Shown: one piece after another, positions 1-9,172 of the stretch
Layout: each line of letters begins with the position of its first letter
Position numbering within the stretch: position 1 is the first letter of the stretch
The notes under the pieces: generated by a model
What the model was told of the DNA's origin: nothing
Seen by the model: only the letters and a program-made list of their open reading frames with translations
The model's database searches: none
Program-made: the position numbers and the translations under genes
Assembly: GCA_963783045.1 (NCBI GenBank)
Contig: CAWAMD010000001.1
Location: 124,001-188,000, forward strand
DNA length: 64,000 nucleotides
Source of the DNA: CAWAMD01 sp963783045
GTDB lineage: Bacteria > Actinomycetota > Nitriliruptoria > Nitriliruptorales > Nitriliruptoraceae
Reading direction: 5' to 3'

Positions 1-577
1 TGTCGATCATGGCGGCCCGTGCCTCGGCCGGGACGCGGTCCGGGTGAGCGCACATCAGCGACAGATTGTGGTCGACGATGGCAGCCGGGTCGCCCTCGAC
101 CTCACGGCGGGCGAGCCACGGACCGATCAGGGGAAGCAGGAGGGCGACGAACCCGAGCGCGGACGACCAGTCGATCGGCACACCCCGGGGGTAGGGCTGG
201 CCGGGGCCGACGAGCACGAGCCGGTCCACGAGCGCGGGCGCCGCACCGGCCACGAGCAGTCCGAGCAGACCGCCGAGCGAGGTGCCGAGGAGCACGACGG
301 GCTCCTCGAAGTGCTCGTCGAGGAGCCGGACGAGCATGTCGCGGTTCGTCCGCAGGTCGCTTGCCCGCCCCGCCGGTGGGGTGTTGCCGTACCCGATGAG
401 GTCGACCGCGTACACGTGCGCGACCCGGCGCAGCGGCCCGGTGACGGCCGCGAAGTTCGCGTGCGACCCGCCGATGCCGTGGACGAGCAGGATCGGCCGA
501 CCCTCGCCACCGTGGTCGACGAGGTGAACGGGCCCGTCGAGATCGACGGTGCAGGTGTCAGAGGTTTCGGTGCGCAT
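1..577 (-). CDS. alpha/beta hydrolase, C-terminus off the window edge
   Basis: The gene reads leftward from an ATG at 577 and is cut by the window start, so 192 codons are visible. It is an alpha/beta-hydrolase fold enzyme: an oxyanion-hole stretch HGIGGSHANF lies near residue 40 and the nucleophile elbow GTSLGG near residue 105. The acid and His of the triad would lie in the part that is visible late or missing. The substrate cannot be told; these folds cover esterases, epoxide hydrolases and C-C hydrolases. It is divergent from the transporter pair that starts at 761, with a 183-base gap in which I see no clear promoter. Confidence 0.8.
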   Translation of the reverse strand, partial: MRTETSDTCTVDLDGPVHLVDHGGEGRPILLVHGIGGSHANFAAVTGPLRRVAHVYAVDLIGYGNTPPAGRASDLRTNRDMLVRLLDEHFEEPVVLLGTSLGGLLGLLVAGAAPALVDRLVLVGPGQPYPRGVPIDWSSALGFVALLLPLIGPWLARREVEGDPAAIVDHNLSLMCAHPDRVPAEARAAMID

Positions 578-760
578 GGGTCCACCCTATGAGCGGTCGA
601 TGGCGGTGCACCGTCCGAACGGTGGCCCCGGTGGGACATCCACTGGACGGCGGAACGCCCCGTGTCCGGGCGGGCCGCGCGGGCGGGGGATACGGCTGGA
701 GATGTCTCGCGATCCTTCGTCGATCCCGGGGCACCGTCCGGCACCGACCAAGGGGGGCCC

Positions 761-1705
761 GTGCTCACGACCGTCGCGCTCGCGCTGGTCGCATCCGTCC
801 TGTTCGCGACGGCGTTCGTCCTGCAGCAGCAGGAGGCCTTCGAGCTGCCGGACGAGGCCAGCCTGCGCATCGGGATCCTGCTCGACCTCGCGCGCCAGCC
901 GATGTGGCTCGGGGGGATCGCCGCGAGCATCGCCGGGTACGTGGCCCTCGCCCTGGCGATGAACGGCGGTCACATCACCCTGGTGGAGCCGATCCTCGTC
1001 ACGAACATCCTCTTCGCCCTCCCGATGGCGGCGTTCCGGCAGAAGCAGCGCATGGCCGCCCGCGACTGGATCGCCGCGGCGGCCACGACGGGCGGTCTCG
1101 GGGCCTTCCTCCTCATCGCGCGTCCCCACGGCGGGCTGAACAACGCCCCGGACGCCAGCTGGGCCTACGTGCTCGGCGCCGGCGTCATCGTCGTCGGGCT
1201 GCTCGCGCTGATCGGCCGGCGAAGCCGGCCGGTCCCACGGGCCGTGCTGCTGGCGCTCGCTGCGGGCCTGGCGCTCGGCGTCACCGACGCGCTGACGAAG
1301 GAGGTCACGGCGATCATGCAGGGGTCGCTGTTCGCCGTCTTCGGTCGCTGGCAGCTGTACGCCCTGATCGTGGCGGGGATCGGCGGGCTGCTGCTCATCC
1401 AGAGCGCGTTCCAGGCCGGTCACATCGCGGCGTCGCTCCCGTCCATGCTGAGCGTCGAGCTGCTCGTCGCGAGCGCCATCGGGCTCACGCTCTTCGACGA
1501 GCAGCTGCGCACCGGCGGGTGGGCACCGGTCGGCGAGATCCTCGGGGTGCTCGTGCTCGTCGCCGGGATCGTCGGGCTGGCCACGTCGCCGCTGGTCTCC
1601 GAGGCCGCTGATCGCCGGAAGGCGGCGAACGCGGCCGAGGGCCGGGACCACCACGCGGACGCATCCGAGCTCGGCGACCGTCATGACAAACGCGAGATCG
1701 CCTGA
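761..1705 (+). CDS. DMT-superfamily membrane transporter (EamA-like), first of a pair
   Basis: A 314-residue polytopic membrane protein of the drug/metabolite transporter type, with about nine or ten hydrophobic segments in two halves. I chose the GTG at 761 because a purine-rich AAGGGGGG sits just before it and the first membrane helix starts immediately. The hydrophilic tail after about residue 285 is cytoplasmic in such proteins. The next gene, 21 bases downstream, is a paralogue with the same helix pattern (both have the sequence pattern LVEPILVTNILF / VVQPLLVTQLLW in helix 3). The two may form a heteromeric transporter. The substrate is unknown. Confidence 0.75.
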   Translation: MLTTVALALVASVLFATAFVLQQQEAFELPDEASLRIGILLDLARQPMWLGGIAASIAGYVALALAMNGGHITLVEPILVTNILFALPMAAFRQKQRMAARDWIAAAATTGGLGAFLLIARPHGGLNNAPDASWAYVLGAGVIVVGLLALIGRRSRPVPRAVLLALAAGLALGVTDALTKEVTAIMQGSLFAVFGRWQLYALIVAGIGGLLLIQSAFQAGHIAASLPSMLSVELLVASAIGLTLFDEQLRTGGWAPVGEILGVLVLVAGIVGLATSPLVSEAADRRKAANAAEGRDHHADASELGDRHDKREIA

Positions 1706-1726
1706 CGACCAGAAGGATCATCGAGG

Positions 1727-2617
1727 ATGGAATACGTGCTGGCAGGAGCCTCCGCATTCTTCGCGGCGCTGGGCGGTGTGCTTCAGCGTCGCGCCGCCGC
1801 GTCCGCCGAGGAGGGTCCGGGGCTGAGCGTCGAGCTGCTGTCCTACCTCGCGCGTCGGCCGGCCTACCTCGGCGGCATCCTGTCGCTGCTCGCGGCGTTC
1901 CTCCTGCAGGCGGCCGCGCTTCGCTACGGCGGGCTCGCCGTGGTGCAGCCGCTGCTGGTGACCCAGCTGCTGTGGATCCTCGCGATCGTCGTCGTCTGGT
2001 TCGACGCGCCGATCGGTGCGCGCGAGATCGGCGGGTTCGTCGCCATAACCGCCGGCCTCGCGGGGTTCCTCGTGAGCGCCGCGCCCGGCCGGGGTGGGGC
2101 GACGCCGACCGCGTTCGGCTGGATCCTCGCGGGTGGCGGTGTCGGCGTGCTCGTGGTGGCGGCGGTCCTCATCGCCCGGCGCAACCAGGGCTCCTTCGTG
2201 GCGGCGCTGTACGGCGCCGCGGCGGGCTCGGCCTTTGCTCTCACCGCCGCGATCACGCGCGTGGTCGTGCGCCAGATCCACAACGGATTCGGGGCCATGC
2301 TGTCGGGCTGGGCCTTCTACGCGCTGGCCGTGACCGGCGGCGCCGCGCTGGTGCTGTCCGCGAACGCGTACGAGGCGGGGCCGATCACGGCGTCCGAGCC
2401 CGGGTTGACCATCGCGGACCCGCTCGTCGCCATCACGCTGGGCGTGATGCTCTTCGGCGAGAAGATCAACCTCGCCTCCGTGCGGGGACTCGTCGGCCTC
2501 GGCTTCCTCGCCGTGATGATCGTCGGTGCCGTGGTGCTGTCGCAGTCGCCGACGGTCACGGGCGAGGAGCGAAACGCCGTCGAGCCCGACGACGAGACGG
2601 AACAGGCGGCGGCCTGA
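1727..2617 (+). CDS. DMT-superfamily membrane transporter, second of a pair
   Basis: A 296-residue polytopic membrane protein, paralogous to the gene just upstream and probably co-transcribed with it (21-base gap, GAAGGATC before the ATG). It has alternating hydrophobic helices and short loops and ends in an acidic hydrophilic tail of about 25 residues. Tandem unequal pairs of DMT proteins often work as one unit, but that is inference here. The substrate cannot be predicted. A CoA-ligase gene follows 97 bases later and may belong to the same transcript. Confidence 0.75.
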   Translation: MEYVLAGASAFFAALGGVLQRRAAASAEEGPGLSVELLSYLARRPAYLGGILSLLAAFLLQAAALRYGGLAVVQPLLVTQLLWILAIVVVWFDAPIGAREIGGFVAITAGLAGFLVSAAPGRGGATPTAFGWILAGGGVGVLVVAAVLIARRNQGSFVAALYGAAAGSAFALTAAITRVVVRQIHNGFGAMLSGWAFYALAVTGGAALVLSANAYEAGPITASEPGLTIADPLVAITLGVMLFGEKINLASVRGLVGLGFLAVMIVGAVVLSQSPTVTGEERNAVEPDDETEQAAA

Positions 2618-2714
2618 ACGCCCTGACCTTCAAGCCCTGACGCGGACCCGGACCACCTCGACGCACCGCACCGCCCGCTCCGGCTGGCGGCGACTCGAAC
2701 ACCAGGAGACCACG

Positions 2715-4250
2715 ATGACGATCATGCCCGACCGACTGCGCGCCCTGGCCGACGGATGGCCGGACGCGGAGGCCCATCGTGTCGTCGGGCCGGCCGGGGG
2801 CGATCGGATGACCTTCGGGGACTGGCGCCGCGGCGCCAACCAGCTGGCCGGCGGACTCCGGGAGGCCGGGATCGAGCGGGGCCAGCGTGTCGCCCTGCTC
2901 TTCGAGCTGGCGGACGTGTTGCGCTACGCCGAGGCCTACATCGCCGTCCAGCAGGTCGGCGCGGTCAGCGCGCTCGTGAACCTCGACTACACCCCGGACG
3001 AGCTCGTCGAGATCCTGCGGCATGCGGAACCGGACGCCGTGCTGGCCAGCGAGTCCGTCGCGGGGCGGCTCGACGAGGTGGTCGGCAGGGTCGACTCGGT
3101 GCGGCTCGTCGTGACGACCGGGCAGGGCACGTCCGTCTCGGACGGGTGGGACAGCCTGCGGAAGGGCGACGGCGACGAGGACATCCAGGTCGAGATCGGC
3201 GACGACGACCCGGCCGACATCGTCTACAGCTCGGGAACCACCGGGATGCCGAAGGGGGTGCTCACCCGCCACAGCAACGTGAGTCAGGCGCCGCAGCTCA
3301 CCCCGGACGAGTTCTCCGGTGACCTCTGGCTGAACGCGACCATGCTGGACGCCCAGGCGTCCCGCTCGTTCCTGCTCGTCCCCGCGTCGCTCGGCATGAC
3401 CGTCGCCCACCTCGCACCGGCGTTCGACGCCCGCGACTGGGTGGACGTCGTCGAGGAGGAGGCCGTCGGGGCCACCTATCTGGAGGCGTGGATGGCCCGC
3501 GAGATCCTCGATCTCGCCGGCGTGGAGGACCGTGACCTCTCCAGCCTGCACATGGTGACCGTCGGCGGTGCCCCGATCGCGGCCGCGTCGCTGCGCCGGC
3601 TCAACGAGCTGCTCCCGAACGCCACCCCGCAGAACTCGTACTCCCTCGTCGAGCTCGGGACCGGCTTCACGCTGACCCCCGCGGAGGACTTCGACCGCAA
3701 GGCCGACACGGTGGGACAGCCGATGGGCGGCCTCGAGATCCGGATCGTCGATCCGGACTCGGGGGCCGAGCTCCCGCCCGGCGAGGAGGGCGAGATCCTC
3801 GCCCGGACGCAGACCCCCCGCCGCGAGTACTTCCGTGCGCCGGAGCTCACCGACGAGGCGTGGCAGGACGGCTGGCTGCACACCGGGGACCTCGGGTGCA
3901 TGGACGACGAGGGCTACCTCCACGTCGTCGGCCGCCTGGACGACATGATCATCCGCCGCAACTTCAACCTGCATCCCGGCGAGATCGAGGATCTGCTCGC
4001 CGAGCGCGACGACGTGCACGACAGCGCGGTCGTCGGCGTGCCCCGCGAGGACGGCAACGAGGAGGTCGTCGCGTTCGTGGTGACCCGCGACGGGGTGTCC
4101 GCCGAGGATCTCGCGTCGTGGTCGGCCGAGCGTCTCGGTGAACCGAAGCGTCCGGACCGCTACGAGCTCGTCGACGAGCTGCCGCGCAACGACCGGGGGA
4201 AGATCCTGCGGAAGGATCTCGTGGAGCGCGCGTCCCCCGGCGGGGCGTAG
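2715..4250 (+). CDS. acyl/aryl-CoA ligase, AMP-binding (ANL) family
   Basis: This 511-residue ANL-superfamily enzyme would activate a carboxylate with ATP to the acyl-adenylate and then to the CoA thioester. The P-loop signature YSSGTTGMPKG lies near residue 173, the HTGDLG hinge region near residue 392, and the C-terminal lysine motif NDRGKILRKDL near residue 495, so the enzyme is complete. The start at 2715 is set by AGGAG at 2704-2708; the open frame extends further upstream but overlaps the previous gene. The closest family feel is fatty- or aryl-acid:CoA ligase with an ABC of short length; the substrate is not evident from neighbours. Confidence 0.85.
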   Translation: MTIMPDRLRALADGWPDAEAHRVVGPAGGDRMTFGDWRRGANQLAGGLREAGIERGQRVALLFELADVLRYAEAYIAVQQVGAVSALVNLDYTPDELVEILRHAEPDAVLASESVAGRLDEVVGRVDSVRLVVTTGQGTSVSDGWDSLRKGDGDEDIQVEIGDDDPADIVYSSGTTGMPKGVLTRHSNVSQAPQLTPDEFSGDLWLNATMLDAQASRSFLLVPASLGMTVAHLAPAFDARDWVDVVEEEAVGATYLEAWMAREILDLAGVEDRDLSSLHMVTVGGAPIAAASLRRLNELLPNATPQNSYSLVELGTGFTLTPAEDFDRKADTVGQPMGGLEIRIVDPDSGAELPPGEEGEILARTQTPRREYFRAPELTDEAWQDGWLHTGDLGCMDDEGYLHVVGRLDDMIIRRNFNLHPGEIEDLLAERDDVHDSAVVGVPREDGNEEVVAFVVTRDGVSAEDLASWSAERLGEPKRPDRYELVDELPRNDRGKILRKDLVERASPGGA

Positions 4251-4287
4251 GCGGCCGGGGGGACGAGGCGTGCGCGGTGGCCGTGCT

Positions 4288-4313
4288 CGGCAGGCGTGTT
4301 CGGCAGGCGTGTT
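4288..4313. repeat. two tandem copies of a 13-base unit
   Basis: CGGCAGGCGTGTT occurs twice head to tail, followed by a partial third copy, in the short gap between the converging CoA-ligase and DksA/TraR genes. No function is evident. Confidence 0.7.
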
Positions 4314-4334
4314 CGGTGTCGGGTGTCCGGGGGG

Positions 4335-4691
4335 TCAGGCGGGCTCCTCCTCGGCGCAGTCGAGGCAGCGGGTGACGAGCGGGAGCGAGACCAGCCGGTC
4401 GTCCGCGATCGCCTCGTCGCACGCGTCGCAGGTACCGAAGGAGCCGTCGTCGAGCCGCTCGAGCGCCGCCTCGACCTGATCCAGGCGGCTGCGCGTGTGG
4501 TCGAGCTCACCGAGGCGGTGGCTGCGCTGGCGTGCCTCCTGCGCCGCCGCCTCGAAGCCCGTCTCGTTGCGCATGATGTTGTGGACGGACTTCTCGGGGG
4601 CAACAACGTCGACCTCTTCGAGGCGGTCGAGCTCCTTGGCGCGCTCTGCCTCGAGCCGGCTGCGGATCTCCTGCTTCATGGCGGTGTCCAT
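4335..4691 (-). CDS. DksA/TraR-type C4 zinc finger protein
   Basis: An 118-residue protein with a helical, charged N-terminal half likely to form a coiled coil (residues about 5-80). A C-terminal CxxC-17-CxxC zinc finger (CDAC ... CLDC) follows, the hallmark of the DksA/TraR family, whose members bind RNA polymerase through the secondary channel. Many actinobacterial members are short and of unknown role. The start is the ATG at 4691; the open frame continues upstream but that part is low-complexity Arg/Pro sequence without family similarity. It converges with the CoA ligase. Confidence 0.85.
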   Translation of the reverse strand: MDTAMKQEIRSRLEAERAKELDRLEEVDVVAPEKSVHNIMRNETGFEAAAQEARQRSHRLGELDHTRSRLDQVEAALERLDDGSFGTCDACDEAIADDRLVSLPLVTRCLDCAEEEPA

Positions 4692-5126
4692 CGGGGTCCT
4701 TCCGGGCGGTTTCCACCAGCACAGTGCCTTGGCGGTGTGCGTGCAGGCCGAGGCCCTGCTCGTCCGTCGGCGAACACGCTGCGGTGCCCGGACGGAGGGT
4801 GTGCCTTCGGTCGCCGGGCCGTTTCGGAGGTTTCCACCATGGGGCGTCGCTGTTGCGTCCGGGGCCGGATACCGTCTTCCTGTTCCGCCGATGGGGGAGG
4901 CGGCGTCGAGGGGCGCCACGGACCATGCCCCGGAACGGTCGAAACGGGCATCTGCCCTAGAGTGACTCCTGCGGCCCCTGCCGGTCACCCCCCGTGCCGG
5001 TGGGGGCCGCGCCTCTCCGTGCGAGCTCCGGCGCCGCAGGGCCCCGGCCCGGGCCCGCGTCGACGCGGTGTCCGACGGTGGCCGGTCTCCGCGCGTGCGG
5101 ATACCCGGGACGGCCATGGCCCCCGT
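4692..5126. other. intergenic region, no gene seen
   Basis: 435 bases with no credible coding frame on either strand; all frames are Arg/Pro-rich shadows. The 11-base string GGTTTCCACCA occurs twice (4708-4718 and 4829-4839). As the minus-strand TGGTGGAAACC it lies upstream of the DksA/TraR gene and could be a promoter element, which I could not test. Confidence 0.6.
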
Positions 5127-5672
5127 TCAGTGGCGCAGCCGGTCCACGCCCTGCACGCCCCGAAGAAGGTCGAGGTCGAGATCCGGCCCGTCGGGCCCGG
5201 CGTGCAGCACCGAGATGTCGCCGGTGGACTCCATCACGACCGCCCGGATCTGGTCGGGGTGGAGCACGTTCGCCTCACGCAGCTTCGCGCGCACCTCGGA
5301 CTCGGTGACCCGGGCGGCCCGCAGGTTGTCGTGCAGCATCTCGGAGCCGGCCATCAACAGCCGGGGCTGGTTGTCGACCATCTGCTGGACCGCGGGTCGC
5401 CGGCGGAGCGTCGCCACGACCACCTGCAGCAGGTAGAGCATGCCGAGCCCGGTGAGGCCCTGCGCCAGGGTCGCGCTCGGCGAGACCGCGACGGACGCCA
5501 TCAGCGAACCGAACGCGACGGTGATCGCGAAGTCGAAGCTCGACATCTTCGAGAACGACCGCAGCCCCACCAGCCGCGTGTAGGTGATGAGCGCGACGTA
5601 GATCACGATCGTGGAGACGACCACCATGGCGATGTCGCCCCAGGACGCACCGAGCCACTTCGCGACGGGCAT
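5127..5672 (-). CDS. DUF421 (YetF-like) membrane protein
   Basis: A 181-residue protein with three N-terminal membrane segments (residues about 12-100) and a C-terminal soluble domain with the DUF421 pattern: LLMAGSEMLHDNLRAARV, then LREANVLHPDQIRAVVMEST. The family is common in spore-forming and actinobacterial genomes and has no firm function. The start is ATG 5672, preceded by TGGAGG at a good distance; an upstream GTG in frame lacks this. A second, frameshifted member of the same family is at 41921-42473. Confidence 0.85.
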   Translation of the reverse strand: MPVAKWLGASWGDIAMVVVSTIVIYVALITYTRLVGLRSFSKMSSFDFAITVAFGSLMASVAVSPSATLAQGLTGLGMLYLLQVVVATLRRRPAVQQMVDNQPRLLMAGSEMLHDNLRAARVTESEVRAKLREANVLHPDQIRAVVMESTGDISVLHAGPDGPDLDLDLLRGVQGVDRLRH

Positions 5673-5830
5673 GTGGAACCTCCAGGTTGCCGCGAGCACG
5701 ACCCGGTCACGCTATACGGCGCTTCCCGTCGGCCGTCGTCGTGGCGTGTCCGAAAGCCGTGTCGGGTGCTCGCCGTCCGATGCGTCGCGGCACGTCCCGG
5801 ATCCCGAGCTGAACCCCGCAGGTGAATCCC

Positions 5831-5859
5831 TTGACGTTCGCCGCCGGTTTGTTCAGTAT
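5831..5859 (+). promoter_or_regulatory. candidate promoter of the PAS kinase gene
   Basis: TTGACG at 5831-5836, a 17-base spacer and CAGTAT at 5854-5859 form a plausible housekeeping-type promoter 87 bases upstream of the kinase start. Found by eye only. Confidence 0.4.
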
Positions 5860-5945
5860 CGGTGGGCGAGTTTCGTGGGGGTCACCGTTCCTCGTCGTGC
5901 GCGGCACGTGGGCCCGGGCAGCAGACGAGCGAGCCAGGAGGGGGC

Positions 5946-7163
5946 GTGTCGCTTCTCGAGGACCCCAGCGAACATGCGACCGCGTTGATGGGGCTGTTGG
6001 TGGACAGCGTCGTCGACTACGCGATCTTCGTCCTCGATTCGCAGGGGGTGGTGCGCACCTGGAATCGGGGTGCGGAGCGGCTCAAGGGCTTCACACGCGA
6101 CGAGATCGTCGGTCGGCACGTCTCCGTCTTCTACACCGAGGAGGACCGCGCCGACGGGGTGCCGGCGGCGCTCATGGAGCACGCGGCCGCCGCTGGCCGT
6201 GCCGAGCACCACGGGTGGCGGGTGCGCAAGGACCGCAGCCGGTTCTGGGCGCACGTCACCCTCACTGCTCTGCGCGACGACGACGGCCGCCTGACGGGGT
6301 TCGCCAAGATCACCCGGGACATGACCCGTGAGCGCGAGCGCGAGTCGGCGCTGCGTCGGGCCTTGAGCCAGGAGCGGGCGGCCGCGATCGAGACGGAGCG
6401 CCTGGCCGAGGTGCGGGCGGGCTTCGTCGCCGCGGTGGTCCACGACCTCGCCGCGCCCATCATGGTCGTGCGTACCTGTGCGGCGATGCTCAGCGAACCG
6501 CACGTCGGCCTGACGCCGCAGCGGACCGTGGAGCTGACGGGCGCCATCCGGCGGAACTCGACGCAGCTGGCGGACCTGGCCGAGCAGCTGCGCGAGTACG
6601 CGCGGGTGGTCCACGGCCACCTCGAGCTGGCGCCGGAGCCCATCGACCTCGCCGAGGAGCTGCACACGATCGTTCGGGACCTCGGTATCAGCTTCGAGGA
6701 CGTCCGCATCGCGGTCGATGCGCCGCTCGGCGTGGTCATCGAGGCCGATCGGGTCGCGCTACGCCGTGTCGTCACCAACCTCGTCGTCAACGCGGTGGCA
6801 TTCAGTCCGCGCCCCGGTGAGGTCAGCGTCCGGGTGGAGGCGACCGACGGCCGCGCCGTGGCGATCGGTGTCCGCGACCGGGGCCCGGGGCTCAGCGTGG
6901 CCGACCAGGCGCGCGTCTTCGACGGCTTCTGGCAGGGCAGGGCCCTGGGGCGCCGGTCCGTGGGCGGGGCAGGCCTCGGACTCGGACTCATGATCGTTCG
7001 CGAGTACACGCAGGCTCACGGTGGTCGCTGTTGGGTCGACAGCGCGCCAGGACAGGGCGCTGCGTTCTGGGTGACCTTCGCTCCCGACCCCGTCCCCGTG
7101 CCGGCGCGGGGCGCCGCCGAGCCGGCACTGCGCGCGGAAGCGCCGGCGATCCAGGCCCACTAG
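5946..7163 (+). CDS. PAS-domain sensor histidine kinase
   Basis: This 405-residue soluble sensor kinase has no membrane segment. A PAS domain spans about residues 18-130 and ends in the usual KITRDMTRERERE linker. A HisKA dimerisation helix carries the phospho-accepting His166 in VVHDLAAPI. The HATPase domain follows with the N box (NLVVNAVAFSP), G1 (DRGPGL) and G2 (GAGLGLGL). The PAS core resembles those of light- or redox-sensing kinases but no ligand can be named. GTG 5946 is preceded by AGGAGGGGG. No response regulator is adjacent, so it is an orphan in this window. Confidence 0.88.
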   Translation: MSLLEDPSEHATALMGLLVDSVVDYAIFVLDSQGVVRTWNRGAERLKGFTRDEIVGRHVSVFYTEEDRADGVPAALMEHAAAAGRAEHHGWRVRKDRSRFWAHVTLTALRDDDGRLTGFAKITRDMTRERERESALRRALSQERAAAIETERLAEVRAGFVAAVVHDLAAPIMVVRTCAAMLSEPHVGLTPQRTVELTGAIRRNSTQLADLAEQLREYARVVHGHLELAPEPIDLAEELHTIVRDLGISFEDVRIAVDAPLGVVIEADRVALRRVVTNLVVNAVAFSPRPGEVSVRVEATDGRAVAIGVRDRGPGLSVADQARVFDGFWQGRALGRRSVGGAGLGLGLMIVREYTQAHGGRCWVDSAPGQGAAFWVTFAPDPVPVPARGAAEPALRAEAPAIQAH

Positions 7164-7261
7164 CTCGTAACGGCGCCTGACCCGGCGGATCGGCGAGGTC
7201 GATGACGCGATCCTGGTCCGCTGCCTGGCCGCTAGGGCGAAACGACCCGTGCTGGCGCGGG

Positions 7262-7465
7262 TCAGCCGTCCGTCGCAGCGGCGCGCGGGTTGGCGGCGGC
7301 CACCGATCGGACACGGCGGGATCCGCACGGGGCGCAGCACTCGACGACGGTCCGTTCCGCCTCGCCGTAACCGCCGTGGCGCAGCAGCGGGAGCTGGGTC
7401 CAGGCCAGTTCGACGACCGGGCCGTCGCAGGTGGGACAGGCGGCGGCGCGCGGAACCGGGAGCAT
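7262..7465 (-). CDS. small zinc-ribbon protein, unknown function
   Basis: A 67-residue open frame with two cysteine knuckles (CPTC near residue 10 and CAPC near residue 44), consistent with one structural zinc site. I do not recognise the family. The start at 7465 is supported by a promoter-like CATACT box 6 bases upstream, shared almost exactly with the neighbouring DUF2786 gene, which suggests a leaderless mRNA. It lies downstream of that gene on the same strand. No ribosome binding site is seen. Confidence 0.5.
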   Translation of the reverse strand: MLPVPRAAACPTCDGPVVELAWTQLPLLRHGGYGEAERTVVECCAPCGSRRVRSVAAANPRAAATDG

Positions 7466-7471
7466 GCCGCG

Positions 7472-7477
7472 AGTATG
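7472..7477 (-). promoter_or_regulatory. -10-like box of a leaderless small gene
   Basis: On the minus strand CATACT lies 6 bases before the ATG at 7465, within GCCATACTCGC. The same 11-mer precedes the start at 8861. Confidence 0.4.
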
Positions 7478-7592
7478 GCAGGTCACCGGGACGGACCGTA
7501 GGACCCGCTCCGACGGACCGGGGGGCCACCGGCTCAGCGGTGCAGCGAGGCCGCGACATGCTGGGCGAGCGGGCCACCACGCCATGGGTTCC

Positions 7593-8861
7593 TCAGCCGT
7601 GACCGGCGATCCGGCCGGCAACCGTCCGCAGGTCGGCGTCGTCCGCGGCCGCGCGTCCGGCGAGGTACCCGCCGCCGTGACTGATGGATCCCGAGGACCG
7701 CTCGAGCCGCGGGAAGGCTGCGGTGACCGCTGCGTCCAGTCGGTCGTCGCGTGCGGCCAGTACCGGCAACAGGGCGTCGGCGTCGGTCGCGGCCACCTCG
7801 GCGTCGGCGGTCTCGCGCAGGCGCTCCCCGATCCGGCTGGCGAAGCCGTAGAGGAACGACCGCCGGAACGACCGGGTGCGCGACCGCCCGGCGGCATCCC
7901 GGCGGCTGCCGTGACGGGCCATCGCCGCCGTGGCCTGGGCGAGCAGCGACGCACCCAGCAGCTCGACCGCGTCGAGGTCCGCGTCGTACCCGAAGAGCGT
8001 CACCCAGCCAACGTCGCGGCTGTGGACCACCCGGCACCGGTTTGCGGCACCGACCGCGTGCAGCAGCACGGCCTTGGCGTCGGCGTAGGGCGGGTCGACC
8101 GTCAGCCGGCGGACCGACGGCTGCCCCACGTCGTCGCCCTCGTGCAGGAGCGCCTCGTCGAGCGCGTAACGGGCGATCAGCTCCTGGGCCTTCGCGGTCA
8201 GGGCCTCGGCCTCCTCGTCGAAGGGGGTCGACTCGGCCTTGGCCAGCAGCGCCCGCACGCGGGACAGGATCCGCTCGTCCAACCCGGCGCGCTCCCACCC
8301 CGAATCCGCCGGGGTGCCGGGTGGCGGGATCGTCGACGGGACGGGGCCGAGCCGCAGGACGAAGACCAACACGTCCACCGCCGCGGAGACCGACGCCGGT
8401 TCCACGCGCGCGCCGCCGCTCCGGCCTTCCTCCAGCGCATCGAGCTGCGCCTGCCACCGGGGGTGAAGTCGCTCGCTCCGCTGCACCCGCGATCGGCCAT
8501 CGACGAGGGTCACGGCCGCCGCCAGATCGCCGTGCCCGTCGGTCAGGCGGCGCGTGACCGCCTGGACGAGGTCGGCAGGGGCCCAGCCGCGCTCCCAGAG
8601 ATCGGCGACGGCCCGGGCGAGCTCACGCTCGAGCAGCGGGACCGTTTCGCTGGCCCGGTCGACGAGCGCGTCGACGAGCGCCACGTAGCTCGCCGGTGCC
8701 TCGCTCCAGGCATGCACCGCGGCGTCGAGCAGATCGTCGACACGCGGCAGCTCCTCGGTCCTGGGCGCGGCGCTCCGAGCCGGTCCTGCCGCGGCCGCTC
8801 GGTGTGCACGCTCCCGCTTCCGCTTCTTCGCGGCCCGTCGCTGCTGGTTGTTCTTTCCCAT
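7593..8861 (-). CDS. DUF2786 domain protein
   Basis: A 422-residue protein. It begins with a very basic stretch (MGKNNQQRRAAKKRKRER), and the DUF2786 signature lies near residue 195 (ILSRVRALLAKAEST, then EEAEALTAKAQELI). The rest is mixed helical with a VVHSRDVGWVTLFGYDADLDAVELL segment typical of the same family's C-terminal part. The biochemical role of DUF2786 is not known to me. I chose the ATG at 8861 rather than the longer frame from 8897: the basic N-terminus is the usual start and a -10-like box lies 7 bases upstream, suggesting a leaderless mRNA. Confidence 0.8.
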   Translation of the reverse strand: MGKNNQQRRAAKKRKRERAHRAAAAGPARSAAPRTEELPRVDDLLDAAVHAWSEAPASYVALVDALVDRASETVPLLERELARAVADLWERGWAPADLVQAVTRRLTDGHGDLAAAVTLVDGRSRVQRSERLHPRWQAQLDALEEGRSGGARVEPASVSAAVDVLVFVLRLGPVPSTIPPPGTPADSGWERAGLDERILSRVRALLAKAESTPFDEEAEALTAKAQELIARYALDEALLHEGDDVGQPSVRRLTVDPPYADAKAVLLHAVGAANRCRVVHSRDVGWVTLFGYDADLDAVELLGASLLAQATAAMARHGSRRDAAGRSRTRSFRRSFLYGFASRIGERLRETADAEVAATDADALLPVLAARDDRLDAAVTAAFPRLERSSGSISHGGGYLAGRAAADDADLRTVAGRIAGHG

Positions 8862-9141
8862 GGGTGCGAGTATGGCGGGCGACCGTGACACCCTCACGGA
8901 CGTCCCGTGACCGGTTGTGGACGCCCTCGGGTCAGCGGGGCCAGCGAGGGCTGCGGTACACGGCGTCGACTACCTCACGATCGGTGCGTTCGCCGTGATC
9001 GTCACGGATCACGTCCGGGCCACCGGCCTACATCGACGCCGCAACCACCGCCCTCCGCGGCCGGGGCGCCAGGAGCGACGTGCCGGTCACGCAGTCAGCA
9101 GTCGCGACGGCCTTGTGGACCGCCGCCGCCCACTGCCGTAG
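8862..9141. other. intergenic region at the left edge of the accessory segment
   Basis: 280 bases before the toxin-antitoxin operator. I see no supported gene; the frame starting at 8917 has no family resemblance and no ribosome site. Confidence 0.5.
8869..8874 (-). promoter_or_regulatory. -10-like box of a leaderless DUF2786 gene
   Basis: On the minus strand CATACT lies 7 bases before the ATG at 8861, inside the same GCCATACTCGC string found upstream of the small gene at 7465. Confidence 0.4.
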
Positions 9142-9163
9142 TCTGTACATGTTCCTGTACAGA
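9142..9163. promoter_or_regulatory. perfect palindromic operator of a toxin-antitoxin operon
   Basis: TCTGTACA (9142-9149) and TGTACAGA (9156-9163) are exact inverted repeats separated by six bases. The right arm runs into the ribosome site (AGAGGAG) of the antitoxin gene. A bound antitoxin would block transcription and ribosome access, the usual autoregulation of such operons. TTGTGG about 25 bases upstream could be the -35 box. Confidence 0.7.
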
Positions 9164-9172
9164 GGAGTGGTT

